Shown here: positions 33,567 to 44,243 of the stretch, one piece after another
Position numbering within the stretch: the stretch's first letter is position 1
Layout: every line of letters begins with the position of its first letter
Assembly: GCA_027575805.1 (NCBI GenBank)
Contig: JANBPU010000055.1
Coordinates: forward strand, 1 to 64,000
DNA length: 64,000 bases
Direction: 5' to 3'
DNA from: Mycoemilia scoparia
Lineage: Eukaryota > Kickxellomycota > Kickxellomycetes > Kickxellales > Kickxellaceae
Notes under the pieces: generated by a model
Seen by the model: only the letters and a program-made list of their open reading frames with translations
Told to the model about the DNA's origin: nothing
The model's database searches: none
Position numbers and translations under genes: made by a program

Positions 33567-36500
33567 ATGAGACTAAAGACTAGCCCAAAGAAAACACCTA
33601 CAACTACCAGCCTGAATAATGACTTCAATATCCATGACATAACATCTCCTCCATTCTCGCCTCCTTCAAGACCTCCAACATCGCAACAAGTGTTTGATAA
33701 TCCCGCCAAAGCGTTTTCAAATATCATCAAAGCCGTTATTTTGGTGCTTGTCAGTTTATGTCAACTGGCACCTGGTTATGCCATTGGGTATCTCTCCAAC
33801 TTTATCAACAATTTGGCCTCAGCCTCAACAACAACAACAACAGCTGGGAATGTTGCTACCGCTACAGTCATTGGATTCGACTATTATCTAGTTTCAAATT
33901 GGTTAAGCATATTGATGATCTTAGTGCCAATCTTTGTTGGACTAAATATTCAGAATAATACATGCGATACCGATACTACTAACCACAACAACAACCACAA
34001 CAACAAACACAACAGCAATAGCTATAGTGGTAATGGCAATAGCGGTAGTTATAGTCCAAGGAACCAAAAAATACACAGCAATACCAAATATACGAGTAGG
34101 ATATCAAGACTGAAATACTCGATTATGAACAAAACAACAGGAATCATATCGATAGGATGTGCGTTGTTGGTTCTAACCCAATGTTTGGGTAGTTTGGGGA
34201 TGGCAATTGGGTATAGTACCATGAAATCGACATCGATTATATCCCAAGAAGATAGCCAAGGCATGGCTATCTCTAGGAACAGTGGCAGTACTAAGCTTAC
34301 GACAGCTGGGTTTATGATGTTGTCGTTCGGAATTAGCGGACTGTCTATAATTCTTGAATGGATCTTACTGGAATGGTTCAGGGGCCAAACATTCTCGCTA
34401 GCTATCGGCGTATTCTTTGCGTTCCACCATTTGGCTGTTATATTAGGTAAAAAGACTAGTGCTAGTGGTAACAACACACTAAATACCTCTAGCACAACGT
34501 CATTTCCAATAGTACAAGAGGTCGTCTTTGGTTGGATATTATTTATATTCTCGTTAATTACCCTGGGTTGCCTTTGGCTGTACAAAATCTTGGCGCACAG
34601 GTACCCACCAAAGTCCAGCTATACTCCTCGATATATATTTAGTCATAACCGGACTGCAAGTAATCTCAACATCTTTGGATCACTTGAGTCCACAGCAACG
34701 ACCACTGATCACCGTAGTTCTCGTAATGTCAGGGGTCTTGGTAATAACAGGGGACTATCGAATGTTGCTGCCGCTACCACCAGATCCCATAGCCGCAGAT
34801 ATGGTAATAATACTACGGGCGCTGCTGTTAGTACCACTAATACAGTAAACAATTATAGTGGTTCCATCAACAATGCTTCTGTGACGTTTAGCACAACAAA
34901 CACTTTGGATGGATACGCGGACAATGGCGCAACAGCGGTTGTTTCACCATCATATCTTGCTAACCTCAAGAATGGCGGTACAAAGAAAAGTATAAGAAAT
35001 AAGCCTAGTATCAAAGACACCTTTTGCCCCACTGAAACATCGCCTGGTAGTCCTGCTAATGCTGTTGGTGGTAGCCGTAGTCATATAAGCATCAATGGTG
35101 GTGGTGGTGGCAACATGGATTTGAGCGATGATGAGGTTTCCTTGGTCGATATCCAGATATCCACAACAAAAAACGAGATCCCCAGCCTTTTTGGTACTGA
35201 GAGCGAGAGCGACAACAATATTTCTGATATTGCTGATGGGTGTCGAGCAACATCTCCGCCCATTCCACTATCAAGGCTATTGCAAGTACCATCTCAACAA
35301 TCACCACACAGTCACAATTGTGGCCAAAGTAATGATGATAGCAATCACTGTCAACCAAAAACCAAAGCCAAAAACAATAGTAAGAGAAATACCATGGTTA
35401 CTTTGAATTATAGTGCTGGTGGTGACGATATTAACAGACACAGCGTAATCAAAATGGATCACCAGCTTGAGTCCGAGAAGTCTTCCCACCCAAACTCTGC
35501 AAGACTTTACGACTGGCGGGGCAACCTTGGTATTGGCAATCATACCAATAACAGCAAAAATAGCAATGGAAAGTCGAATAGCACTAATAAAGGGAGTCCA
35601 ACATTGAAACCAACCATCAGATTCTCTCATGGTTTACCCACAAGGATATTTTCGTGGTCAAAGACACTTGCCTCCCCACCGCCTTGTTCACTGATGGTCA
35701 CTACCAGCCCCAACAACAACTACTCAAAGAAAATCAACAAACATTCCAATAAAAGCATGTTTGCTCGATTTATCTCCAAGTCAAAGCGACCAGACAAAAT
35801 TTTTCTGCGGACCATCAAATCAATTGAAGAAATGTCGCATCACTTGGCCAAGACTTTCTGGGTTCTTGTAGCTTTGTTGCTACTGTTGGGAGTATCAACA
35901 TCATTGGTATCAAACCAGTCTACAATTGCTGCTATCACCCGACTCAACATGACCAGTAGTGATGGAAATAACCAGATTTGGCTGTATCTTCCGGAGATTG
36001 TCCAGCTGTTTACATGCTTATTGACGGGTCTTTGGACTTACAGGTTTGCTCACCGTACATCAGTCTTACTTGTCGCATCATTGTTTATTTGTTCTGGAAA
36101 TTTGATTACACTCGTTTACCAGAACAATAGCTCAAAGTCCGATGATACTACCGAAATGTCCGATTCCGATTCCAGTTTTGGTGTTGTTGGAATTGTATCT
36201 CCCATTTTGATTGCGGCTGGAAAATCAATCGGAATAACCACTATTTTTTCGACTCTTCCACTTGTCCTTACGGATTCGGCTCAAAGAGGTTTGGCCTTGA
36301 CGCTATTTAACGTTTGGAGTAATCTGGGTCCATTGATTTCAAACCTTTCGTTCAATATCTATCTTGCTACTACTGCTACTATTGGATCTTTACATTCTCA
36401 AAATGGATCTCGGAGCTCTTCTTCCTCCTCCTCCTCTTCTTGGTTAACTAAAGTCAGCTCTATACTTCAACCATCATCAGAATCATCAACACCAAAACCA

Positions 36501-36827
36501 ACTCTATTACTAATTAACGTTGTTGCCATATTTTCAATCGTCTTCATTATCTCCAATGTCGTTCAATTCATACTGTTACACTGTAACTGGATGACCAGTC
36601 TCCGTCTAATCAATAGACCAAAAGCTCGGGTAGACCACGGCATTGCTAGCTCTAGCCTAATTGGATGGCAAGGAACCGGATTGATGAGCATTAGCAACAA
36701 TCCATCATTGTTGTTACCTACTATTGTTCCTACCCTTTGGAGATATGTGTTCTTGGTCACAACTGGGATATTTGCCATCGGCTTTGTTGTTTTATTTATT
36801 ATCTCTATTTGTATAAACCATAGTTAA
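33567..36827 (+). CDS. Large MFS-like polytopic membrane protein
   Basis: A single-exon frame of 1086 residues from an ATG. About six hydrophobic helices lie in residues 50-350, including VILVLVSLCQLAPGYAIGYL and GIISIGCALLVLTQCLGSLG. A hydrophilic Asn/Ser/Thr-rich loop spans about 350-745. About six more helices follow from 755 to the end, including TFWVLVALLLLLGVSTSLV, ISPILIAAGKSIGITTIFST-like and YVFLVTTGIFAIGFVVLFII. Two six-helix bundles around a central loop is the major facilitator layout, and the N-terminal Asn/Pro-Gly region recalls nodulin-like MFS proteins (weak). The 400-residue central loop is far longer than the usual loop. Substrate and membrane are unknown. The upstream region is CT-rich with a TATATATAT run near 33520. 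Confidence 0.75.
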   Translation: MRLKTSPKKTPTTTSLNNDFNIHDITSPPFSPPSRPPTSQQVFDNPAKAFSNIIKAVILVLVSLCQLAPGYAIGYLSNFINNLASASTTTTTAGNVATATVIGFDYYLVSNWLSILMILVPIFVGLNIQNNTCDTDTTNHNNNHNNKHNSNSYSGNGNSGSYSPRNQKIHSNTKYTSRISRLKYSIMNKTTGIISIGCALLVLTQCLGSLGMAIGYSTMKSTSIISQEDSQGMAISRNSGSTKLTTAGFMMLSFGISGLSIILEWILLEWFRGQTFSLAIGVFFAFHHLAVILGKKTSASGNNTLNTSSTTSFPIVQEVVFGWILFIFSLITLGCLWLYKILAHRYPPKSSYTPRYIFSHNRTASNLNIFGSLESTATTTDHRSSRNVRGLGNNRGLSNVAAATTRSHSRRYGNNTTGAAVSTTNTVNNYSGSINNASVTFSTTNTLDGYADNGATAVVSPSYLANLKNGGTKKSIRNKPSIKDTFCPTETSPGSPANAVGGSRSHISINGGGGGNMDLSDDEVSLVDIQISTTKNEIPSLFGTESESDNNISDIADGCRATSPPIPLSRLLQVPSQQSPHSHNCGQSNDDSNHCQPKTKAKNNSKRNTMVTLNYSAGGDDINRHSVIKMDHQLESEKSSHPNSARLYDWRGNLGIGNHTNNSKNSNGKSNSTNKGSPTLKPTIRFSHGLPTRIFSWSKTLASPPPCSLMVTTSPNNNYSKKINKHSNKSMFARFISKSKRPDKIFLRTIKSIEEMSHHLAKTFWVLVALLLLLGVSTSLVSNQSTIAAITRLNMTSSDGNNQIWLYLPEIVQLFTCLLTGLWTYRFAHRTSVLLVASLFICSGNLITLVYQNNSSKSDDTTEMSDSDSSFGVVGIVSPILIAAGKSIGITTIFSTLPLVLTDSAQRGLALTLFNVWSNLGPLISNLSFNIYLATTATIGSLHSQNGSRSSSSSSSSSWLTKVSSILQPSSESSTPKPTLLLINVVAIFSIVFIISNVVQFILLHCNWMTSLRLINRPKARVDHGIASSSLIGWQGTGLMSISNNPSLLLPTIVPTLWRYVFLVTTGIFAIGFVVLFIISICINHS

Positions 36828-37292
36828 GATCTTTGTCGAGTAATTATTTGAAACGACAATATTTGCTTATAGATAATTAAAAGAAAAGAAGAAATAATAT
36901 TCCTTTTTTATGAATAACATTTAGCCAATCATCATTATTATTAATTAGGCATGGTTATTTTTTATATAGGCCAATTTTTGTATTTTTTTTATTAGATATT
37001 TTTAAATAAAGTTTACAAGTCATTACCAAAAATAAATGTTTTTGAACAACACAGATTTATATTAACCACTGAAAATCCCTTTTATTTCTAAAAACTATTT
37101 TATTCATTTGATATAGAATCTTTCTTTGCTAAACCAATGTGCGTATCGATACTTCCTTTTATACTACTTGGCTGATGATACGTGAGATTAAACTTTTTCA
37201 CTAAAGGATATTGAAGGAGTCTTTTCACTAACAGCATGGCAAAAATGCCTTAAAGTCACAATGAAGCAAAATGAGCACACAATTAAGATTAT

Positions 37293-37424
37293 AATATGGG
37301 AGAATATTTTTGTAGGGTAAATGTTTACTAATAAAACTGGACACCCATTTGGCTGTGGTTTCTACCCCTATTATCATTGGCTGCCTCCAAAAGGAGGCAC
37401 TCTTCAAAAGTTATTACTCAAATT
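37293..37424. mobile_element. Palindromic MITE-like element, copy 8 (diverged)
   Basis: About 132 bp. Ends are ATATGGGAGAATATTTTTGT and CTTCAAAAGTTATTACTCAA. The core CCCATTTGGCTGTGGTTTCT is clear. The ends carry several substitutions, so this is an older copy. Confidence 0.75.
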
Positions 37425-38646
37425 GAGATATAAATCCAATTTCTTTGAAGATCTTTCAGATAGAATTATAGAAGAAATGATAAATAAAGAGTCATGAGTA
37501 TCACGTGTGTATGTGCAATGGATTTAAAAGTGAATGATAACATAAAAGTTCTTATAAACAAAGTAACAGTTAGCAGAGTCTTGTGTCTAAATGGGCACTA
37601 TGATATTCCATTGAATACTAATCAATCAGTACTAAGGTTTCAGCCAAAATGAACCGATTATGTGCTGATTTATATGGGATGCATAAGAGGTACCATCAGT
37701 CTGTCTGTTTCCTTTTGGTGGAGAGTTTGCCAATTAGTGAGCAGATATATAATCTGTTAAATATTTCCATAAAAGCAAAACCATTTAATAATAGATCATC
37801 AACATCCACAATATAGGCGTGTATGTTTATGGCTAATAATGGCGCGTGTGTGGCTGACTGCCTTGTATAGCTAAAGCCATCAAGACACACATAGGAGAGT
37901 TGGTTTATGGAAAACAACTAGATCATTATAGATAAAAACGTCTGATTTTAAAATTTTCCTTTCAAAACATTAAAGTACTTTTTAAATAACAAACAAACAA
38001 ACAAAGCTATTATTGTATCATCATCATCATCGTTGTTGTCGTCGTCGTCTTTGACATTATTGACAGATTCCAGCCTCACAATAAGGTATAAACAAGATGT
38101 ACAATATAACACTTTTTTACCTTGTTTGTTATTTTGTTTGGCTCACCGGATGGCTGGTTAGTTACATAGGACAGATTAGAGGCTTAAATAAATCTTTTCA
38201 TACAACACAAATATAAAAAACGTGAAAACAAACATGTATAATATATTTCCAATCTATTTATATCAATACCAAAATTTTGTTTTTTTTAAATAGACTAAAA
38301 TATAATAATTGTTGCCACCACAACATATGTTTGTGTTTTGTTATTTGTTGTTGATTCCTTTGAAGTTCTTTATGAAAAAAAGTTGACACAACTTTGACAA
38401 ACCATTTTTATGATTTGTGTAATGGATTTTTCCGCTAGTATACCTCCTCCTCCTCCTCCTTCTCTCCCCCTCGGAAACACAGATGAAAAAATGACAATAT
38501 TGGGAAGGATATTACAATCATTCTAAACAACAATTCATAACAAGTTTCCGTGCATTATTACACATACATGATACATTGAATCTTTTTATTTTTTGCAAAG
38601 ATATATCCTTGCATTTCATCGTATATTCAAACATACATTGTATTTT

Positions 38647-38647
<1 letters not shown>

Positions 38648-38674
<27 letters not shown>
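38648..38674. repeat. (TA)n microsatellite
   Basis: About thirteen TA units, followed directly by a short GT run. Confidence 0.9.
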
Positions 38675-38677
<3 letters not shown>

Positions 38678-38771
38678 GTATGTGTGTGTGTTAGGATGAT
38701 AGTGTTTATTCATAAAACAATATCAAGATATACATTATTGATTATAAAGAAAGTAAGAAGAAAAATTCCGC

Positions 38772-38797
38772 ATTATTATTATTATTATTATTATTAT
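38772..38797. repeat. (TTA)n microsatellite
   Basis: About eight ATT/TTA units in AT-rich intergenic sequence. Confidence 0.9.
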
Positions 38798-38988
38798 ATT
38801 AGTAACTCTAATTCAAACCAACAACTATCTTTAAACTACTGATACTACATTCTTTCTAAATCCCCCTCATTCATTCATTCATTCAATACACAACCAAAAT
38901 ATAAAACCCAAGAAAGAAAAAGAAAACGCCATGCAGATACCATGCAACATAAAAATGAACACACACAATCAATCAGTTCATTTGACTG

Positions 38989-39582
38989 ATGCTTTTGTCT
39001 GTCTCTCCCTCACTCCTTCCATCCCAAATTTTTCTTTTTGCTTACACTTCATTAGTTAGATATATAATTCGATACATCACAATAACATGTGCCCTACCTA
39101 ATCCACTTCGCTTTCTTTTTGATAAAAATTTTTCTATCTCAGCCACATCAAACATCATAAATTTGACAGTGCAGCCATACGTCCTCTTCTCTTGGACAAA
39201 AACCCAAATCCTAAAAATACAAGAAAAGGGCCCCATTATTCACTCACTTACACAATCCCAACTAATTTGGGAAAATAAAAAACCCGCGTGCATACATTTA
39301 TACCATGTATTTACATTAAGACGACAATGGGCCACCATAACAACTATGTTGCTGCAATTCAGTCAACACGCACGCAATCTCATTGTTATACGCCATATGG
39401 ATGAACTTTCCATTGTTAAACCATGTTTAGCTTATAAAGACAGATACGACTACTCTTTGGATCGGCTTGTAAATAAATTTATTGCAATAAAGAGGGCAAA
39501 GATTTATAATAGTAATATCGACAACAAGGAATGTGAATGTATGTACGTGTACATGGTATGTGATGATGATGAAGAAGAATAG
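38989..39582 (+). CDS. Uncertain 197-codon open frame
   Basis: An ATG-initiated frame of 197 codons in AT-rich intergenic DNA, antisense to the 3' flank of the Ser-rich gene. A stop-free run this long is not expected often by chance at this composition. However, the translation has no recognisable domain, begins in pyrimidine-rich sequence and ends in a (GAT/GAA)n-coded acidic tail. It could be a fast-evolving gene, a relic of a mobile element or chance. No intron or polyadenylation signal helps decide. Confidence 0.25.
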   Translation: MLLSVSPSLLPSQIFLFAYTSLVRYIIRYITITCALPNPLRFLFDKNFSISATSNIINLTVQPYVLFSWTKTQILKIQEKGPIIHSLTQSQLIWENKKPACIHLYHVFTLRRQWATITTMLLQFSQHARNLIVIRHMDELSIVKPCLAYKDRYDYSLDRLVNKFIAIKRAKIYNSNIDNKECECMYVYMVCDDDEEE

Positions 39583-39678
39583 GGAGAGGACAAAAGTGGT
39601 TTGTATAGAAATTGAACACAATATTAGAGATAATAGCTGTAGTAGTAGTAGTAGTAATAATAATAAAAGAGGGCGTTA

Positions 39679-42570
39679 TTAGAAGGCTTTGGTTGCTTGA
39701 TGAACAGGCGACACGCTATTAGATGAGAAATATGAGTCAATATAGTCCAGATCATGGTCAGTACTGCTAGCGTCATGATCTGTTATCGTGGCATCGTCAT
39801 CGTCGTCATGGTCACTAAAGCCTGTTGTTGTGGCGCTAACAGCAGCAGCGATGTAGGCCCCTCCTCCTGTCTTGTTTAGATGAGAGGAATTGACACCCTT
39901 TTCTTCAAGCAAGTCTAATGTTGAATCGGGAGTACTTGTGGATGTGGAAGACCTGGTTTTAGAGCTATCGCTGCTACCAGTTGAAGAAACCGATGATGAG
40001 GGCGAAGTAGGGTAGTAGCGCTGATAAAGGTTGTAAACCCATTGCTGTTGGACTTCGTTGATGGGTCGGTTTCCTCGGTTATTGCTCTGCTGCTTGCGGT
40101 AGAGCGCTGATGCAGATTGGGGAGGCTGCTGGTGGATGATGGTTCCTGAGCGTGGCAAGTACCAGCTCTGTCCCGATTTTGGGGTCTGTATGATAGGGAA
40201 GACATTGTATGAAGAGCCATTACGACCGCACTGGAGCTGCTGTTGCTGGTAAAGGTGGTAATAGTCCAAGTTGTATAGATTACTGGGATGCTGGTTGTAG
40301 GATGCAAGAGGCATGGCGGCTGATGATGATGATGTTGTTGTTGTTGGTGGTGGTGGAGATGAAGAAGAGTGGGCGTCGTGGCTAGTAATACAAGAAGATG
40401 CTATTGGCGGTGATGAAGTACAAATAGTAGAAGCGGTTGCGGAATAAAAGAGCGACGAAAAAGAAGCGTAGGGGCTGTTACTTGGTAGATAAAGTTTTGA
40501 GTTTTTTGGAAAAGAAATGCGAGATGATAAAGAAGGATCTTTTTGTTCAGTGTCAATACTGTCGTTGGTGGCACTAACGCTGTTTTTAATAGTGTTTGAA
40601 TTGGTGGTGGTGGTGGTGGTTGTGTCGCCTGGGTCAGAAAGCTTGATGTAGGCATTGTCCATAACGCCTGCGGGTGAATGAGAAAAGGAGGATTGTTGGC
40701 CCATGCCAGTGAGGGAATATTTGGGAGCGCCATACATGGAATTGGGATGTGAGGCCTGGGCTTCCAACTCTGTGTGGCAGCAGCACGCTAAATCTCTTGT
40801 TCCATCGTCACTGGTGGTGTCGTCTTTACTATTGCAGCAATTGTTACAATGTGGTAGTAGAACTGCTTGAATGTCTTGTCTGCTGTGGTGGTCTGTTGCT
40901 GCATCAGTTACGTTTATATCCGATAAGCTTGAAGCTCCTGCAGCTCTGCAGCTGCCACCGTCCCCCTGGTCATTGACCCCACGCTTGCTGCTGGCTCCTT
41001 CATGGAAAATTGAGGGCGATTGTACGACATGGTCCCCTCCTTCTCTTGGTCTCTTGGTTCTTTGCATGTCGCCATTGCATTGATGGTCATATTGATTTCC
41101 CGCAGGGTTTGTCAACCAATGGTTAGGTGCAGCATTTTTCTTGGAGGTCTGTGTGGAAAACCCGCTTTTGAATACATTTTGGCTTTTCTTTTCATTCTTA
41201 CCGTCTTTATTAGACGACATACTCAATGAGAAAACTCCTCCAAACCCAGCAAGGGCGTTGGTGAATGCATTAGGAAGGGTGCGTGCGGATGAATAAGAAG
41301 CTGATCGACTGTGGGAACGCGAAGATGGTGCATTTGCGCCACCAAGCCGCTTATTCTTGTTTGCCTCTTTGGAAAGCCTACCACCGTCGTTCCTGTTACT
41401 GTTGTTGCTATTCTTGTCGTTACCCTCTTTTTGAATTTCCTCTTCTATATCGCTAATGCTGCTATGTGGACTGTCGCTGGCACCATAATCGCTATCTTCA
41501 TCATCATCGTCGCTGTCAATAAACCCATTAGAAGTAAGAGGCTTCCATGTCTTGTGCAGCTTGATACGAGGACTCTTGCTTGACGCCATGCCCATACCGC
41601 CAGATGGAGTAGGTGGGGCCTTGTTGTTGTTGCTGCTGCTGCTGCTGTTGTTGTCGTTGTTCTTGTCACTGGTACTGGTACTAAACATAAAGCGTGACGA
41701 CTTTACTCTACCAAAGATCCTGCTACTATTACTACTGCTGCTGCTGCGATCATTAGAGGTAGACTTTTGACTTGTGGTAATAGTAGTAACAACGTGGGGA
41801 AAATGAGAAGAAAGGTTTAGATGACTACAGCTACGAGCAGTAAAGATTTTTGGTGAAGCTCGGACAGCACCTCCACCTTTTCCTTGTCCTTCGGATGGTT
41901 GTATCTCGAGACTGTCGCTGTCCTTTTTAGAAATATAAAGATTGGAAAAACTATTTCCTACAGAAGAAAACTCGCATGATTTTGTTGAGTCTATGGCAGG
42001 TGGTGCAGCAGCAGCAGCAGCAGTGGTGGTGGTGGTCTTGTTTGGCAATAAAGAATGTTTCAGATTCTCTATGCTGTGTGGAGAACCCGATCGTTTAAAT
42101 GAAACAGGAAGGCCAATGGATTTCCATCTCCTTTTTGTATTAGAAACAGTCTGTGATATTCGCTGCTGCTTGGTTCGATCACTATTACGAATACCATCAG
42201 AATAGCTGTTATTTTTATATTTGGAAAAAGAGGCTGCTGATGCTGGTGTTTCTGTGGTGGTGGTGGTGGTGGTGGTGGTAGCTGTTATATGTTTTTTCCC
42301 GCCATGATCACCACTACGACAATCACCAACAGCAAAGTTGCTGCACCTTTTACTAGTTAGTTTATCATATGCACTAGAGGAATTGATGGATTGGTACCTA
42401 GTTTTAATTTTATCGCTGCCAAATGATGCATCGCCGGTGCTATTGCTACTTGAAACGGTGGCACTATCTTTTTCGTCACCGCTGCTATTATTACTGTTAT
42501 TGGTCCTGAAACTCGGGAAACCCAAATGATAGGTGGACGCGGAAAGAGGAACTGATTCGGCTGCACCCAT
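39679..42570 (-). CDS. Large Ser/Thr-rich disordered protein with probable N-myristoylation
   Basis: The open frame starts at a TTG at 42594. The first ATG is 42570, giving 963 residues beginning MGAAESVPLS. Gly2, Ser6 and small residues between fit the N-myristoyltransferase consensus, which supports this start and suggests membrane attachment. The rest is low in hydrophobic residues, with many poly-S, T, N, Q, A and D/E runs and basic patches; helices and domains are not evident. A more ordered Tyr-rich block lies near the C-terminus (NEVQQQWVYNLYQRYYPTSP). Such proteins are often signalling or polarity scaffolds (inference). The 5' flank on this strand has several GTAAG donor-like sites (for example near 43377, 43977 and 44176), so spliced leader exons are possible. 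Confidence 0.75.
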   Translation of the reverse strand: MGAAESVPLSASTYHLGFPSFRTNNSNNSSGDEKDSATVSSSNSTGDASFGSDKIKTRYQSINSSSAYDKLTSKRCSNFAVGDCRSGDHGGKKHITATTTTTTTTTETPASAASFSKYKNNSYSDGIRNSDRTKQQRISQTVSNTKRRWKSIGLPVSFKRSGSPHSIENLKHSLLPNKTTTTTAAAAAAPPAIDSTKSCEFSSVGNSFSNLYISKKDSDSLEIQPSEGQGKGGGAVRASPKIFTARSCSHLNLSSHFPHVVTTITTSQKSTSNDRSSSSSNSSRIFGRVKSSRFMFSTSTSDKNNDNNSSSSSNNNKAPPTPSGGMGMASSKSPRIKLHKTWKPLTSNGFIDSDDDDEDSDYGASDSPHSSISDIEEEIQKEGNDKNSNNSNRNDGGRLSKEANKNKRLGGANAPSSRSHSRSASYSSARTLPNAFTNALAGFGGVFSLSMSSNKDGKNEKKSQNVFKSGFSTQTSKKNAAPNHWLTNPAGNQYDHQCNGDMQRTKRPREGGDHVVQSPSIFHEGASSKRGVNDQGDGGSCRAAGASSLSDINVTDAATDHHSRQDIQAVLLPHCNNCCNSKDDTTSDDGTRDLACCCHTELEAQASHPNSMYGAPKYSLTGMGQQSSFSHSPAGVMDNAYIKLSDPGDTTTTTTTNSNTIKNSVSATNDSIDTEQKDPSLSSRISFPKNSKLYLPSNSPYASFSSLFYSATASTICTSSPPIASSCITSHDAHSSSSPPPPTTTTSSSSAAMPLASYNQHPSNLYNLDYYHLYQQQQLQCGRNGSSYNVFPIIQTPKSGQSWYLPRSGTIIHQQPPQSASALYRKQQSNNRGNRPINEVQQQWVYNLYQRYYPTSPSSSVSSTGSSDSSKTRSSTSTSTPDSTLDLLEEKGVNSSHLNKTGGGAYIAAAVSATTTGFSDHDDDDDATITDHDASSTDHDLDYIDSYFSSNSVSPVHQATKAF

Positions 42571-43118
42571 GGTGGTAGTGTTTATACTAGACAACTGTTG
42601 GTAGTTCTTTGCCGATTTTTGGTTATTGGTTGAATATCTGCCTTTTACTCGACCACTAGTGTTGTATTGACTGGAGTCAAGATTGATAGAAATATAATCG
42701 ATCTAAACAACAATATGGCAGAGGATAAAGTAATAAGGTTAAACAAATGCGAATCAGCAATAGTATGCTTGCAGTTATATATGGAAATGTTTAGATAAGG
42801 AGATTAGACGATGTGTAAGTAATAATGATGTGCATCTCAAAAGTGGAAAATAACCAGAAGTATTGTGTGCGTGTGGTAAAAACCTCAGGAAGTCACATAC
42901 ACTCACGCACGCACGCACGCACTACTGATGTAAAAGAGTGGATGTTTGTACTAAGGTGGGAAATTCCAAGAACTAGGAATCTGAAATCAATGAAGCCAGA
43001 GACAGAAGTGTTGACAAAAAGGGAATGTGTGGGGAAAATTTGGTTGGAAATACTATCGATAGGAAGAATAGGTTGAGGTCGAATGGGTTGGAAAGAAAAA
43101 GATGTGAATTTCTTTGGG

Positions 43119-43150
<32 letters not shown>

Positions 43151-43151
43151 G
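43119..43151. repeat. (TA)n(TG)n compound microsatellite
   Basis: A short TA run passing into about eleven TG units. Confidence 0.9.
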
Positions 43152-43544
43152 GAATTGAGGGGAGGAGAGCTGGATAAACAATGTGGAAAGAACAGAATAG
43201 AAATTCAGCCACGAGGCATTCAAGAAAGAAGGCTACAGAGTGTGCGGGGGAGACAGCGTGTGGAGGCCACGGAAGGCGCTCTCTATCCTTCAGACAGCAC
43301 AAGTGGGGAAATAGTCTGAAGCAGGAAATGCGGGAGAAGAAGATCCAGATGGCAACCACGTGTGTGAATGTGTGCTTACAGGAATATATGTATATGTGGG
43401 CGTGGTAAGAATAGAAATCAATGGACGTATTCGTAAGGAGATGGCAATGCTGAAATGGCGATAATGTGTATATGGATACAAGAGAGAGAGAAAGAGAGAG
43501 AGATGGAGAGATGGATACAAAAGAATAAAATGGAAGATGGAGAC

Positions 43545-43572
43545 AAGAAGAAGAAGAAGAAGAAGAAGAAGA
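43545..43572. repeat. (AAG)n microsatellite
   Basis: About nine AAG units in the upstream region of the Ser-rich gene. Confidence 0.9.
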
Positions 43573-44243
43573 GTAATAATACCAGGATATTGAAGATACT
43601 AGTGGATCAATATACGGAAGCTATGTTATAGGGTCTCTTCCAGGGTCTAGAAGGCTTACACACAATGGTGAAGACAAGCAACCAGAGGTCACACACATAT
43701 ATACATAGATCTTTGCCTGGGTGGTTGAACGAGAGAGTGGGGATATGACCACATGGTAGATGCGATAGTTGGCAGGGATGTAAACTGCTAATTGATTTAG
43801 CGAATCTTGGCAGCATAAAAATTACGACCAGTCGCAGACATGTCCAAAAACCAGGATCATGGCTGAAAAATCAAGAAACAGATTGGTGGTACCCATGTGT
43901 GGATGCGAACAGTCGTAGTGAACCACTAAACTGGTATTAGGTGCATATATGGGGAAATAGTACCAAAGGACCACTTACAGTTTCAAAGTGCCAGGCAGCA
44001 ATGTCCACAGGCATATCAATTACCACATGGCCCTATGTAGGTAATAATTATTATCGGTTTGATTTAGCTGTAATCCAAGGAAACTGCAAAGTATGCGGGC
44101 TGTGCCTCTGTGCTGGGAAAGCGGATCTAAAGAAAGTTGGAGTCCACAAAATGGAAACCAGAGCTGAAATAACTTACAGGCAATGGGGTAATCATATGCT
44201 TCTCAGTCCACGTAATCTAAAGTATATTAAGCAAAACGGGCTG

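Larger units (their letters stand above)
36828..39678. other. Intergenic region with MITE and microsatellites
   Basis: About 2.9 kb between the 3' ends of the MFS-like gene (+) and the Ser-rich gene (-). It contains a diverged MITE (37293-37424), (TA)n, (TTA)n and (TCC)n runs, and an uncertain 197-codon forward frame at 38989-39582 listed separately. Confidence 0.5.
42571..44243. other. Upstream region of the Ser-rich gene, microsatellite-rich
   Basis: About 1.7 kb. It has (ACGC)n near 42900, (TA)(TG)n at 43119-43151, (GA)n near 43480-43502 and (AAG)n at 43545-43572. Minus-strand donor-like GTAAG sites suggest 5' leader introns of the Ser-rich gene, not proven. No separate gene is supported. 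Confidence 0.45.

Noticed and set aside
34049..34585. 178-codon minus-strand frame
   Set aside because: It lies entirely antisense to the large MFS-like gene, whose frame is better supported by membrane helices. No domain in the antisense translation.
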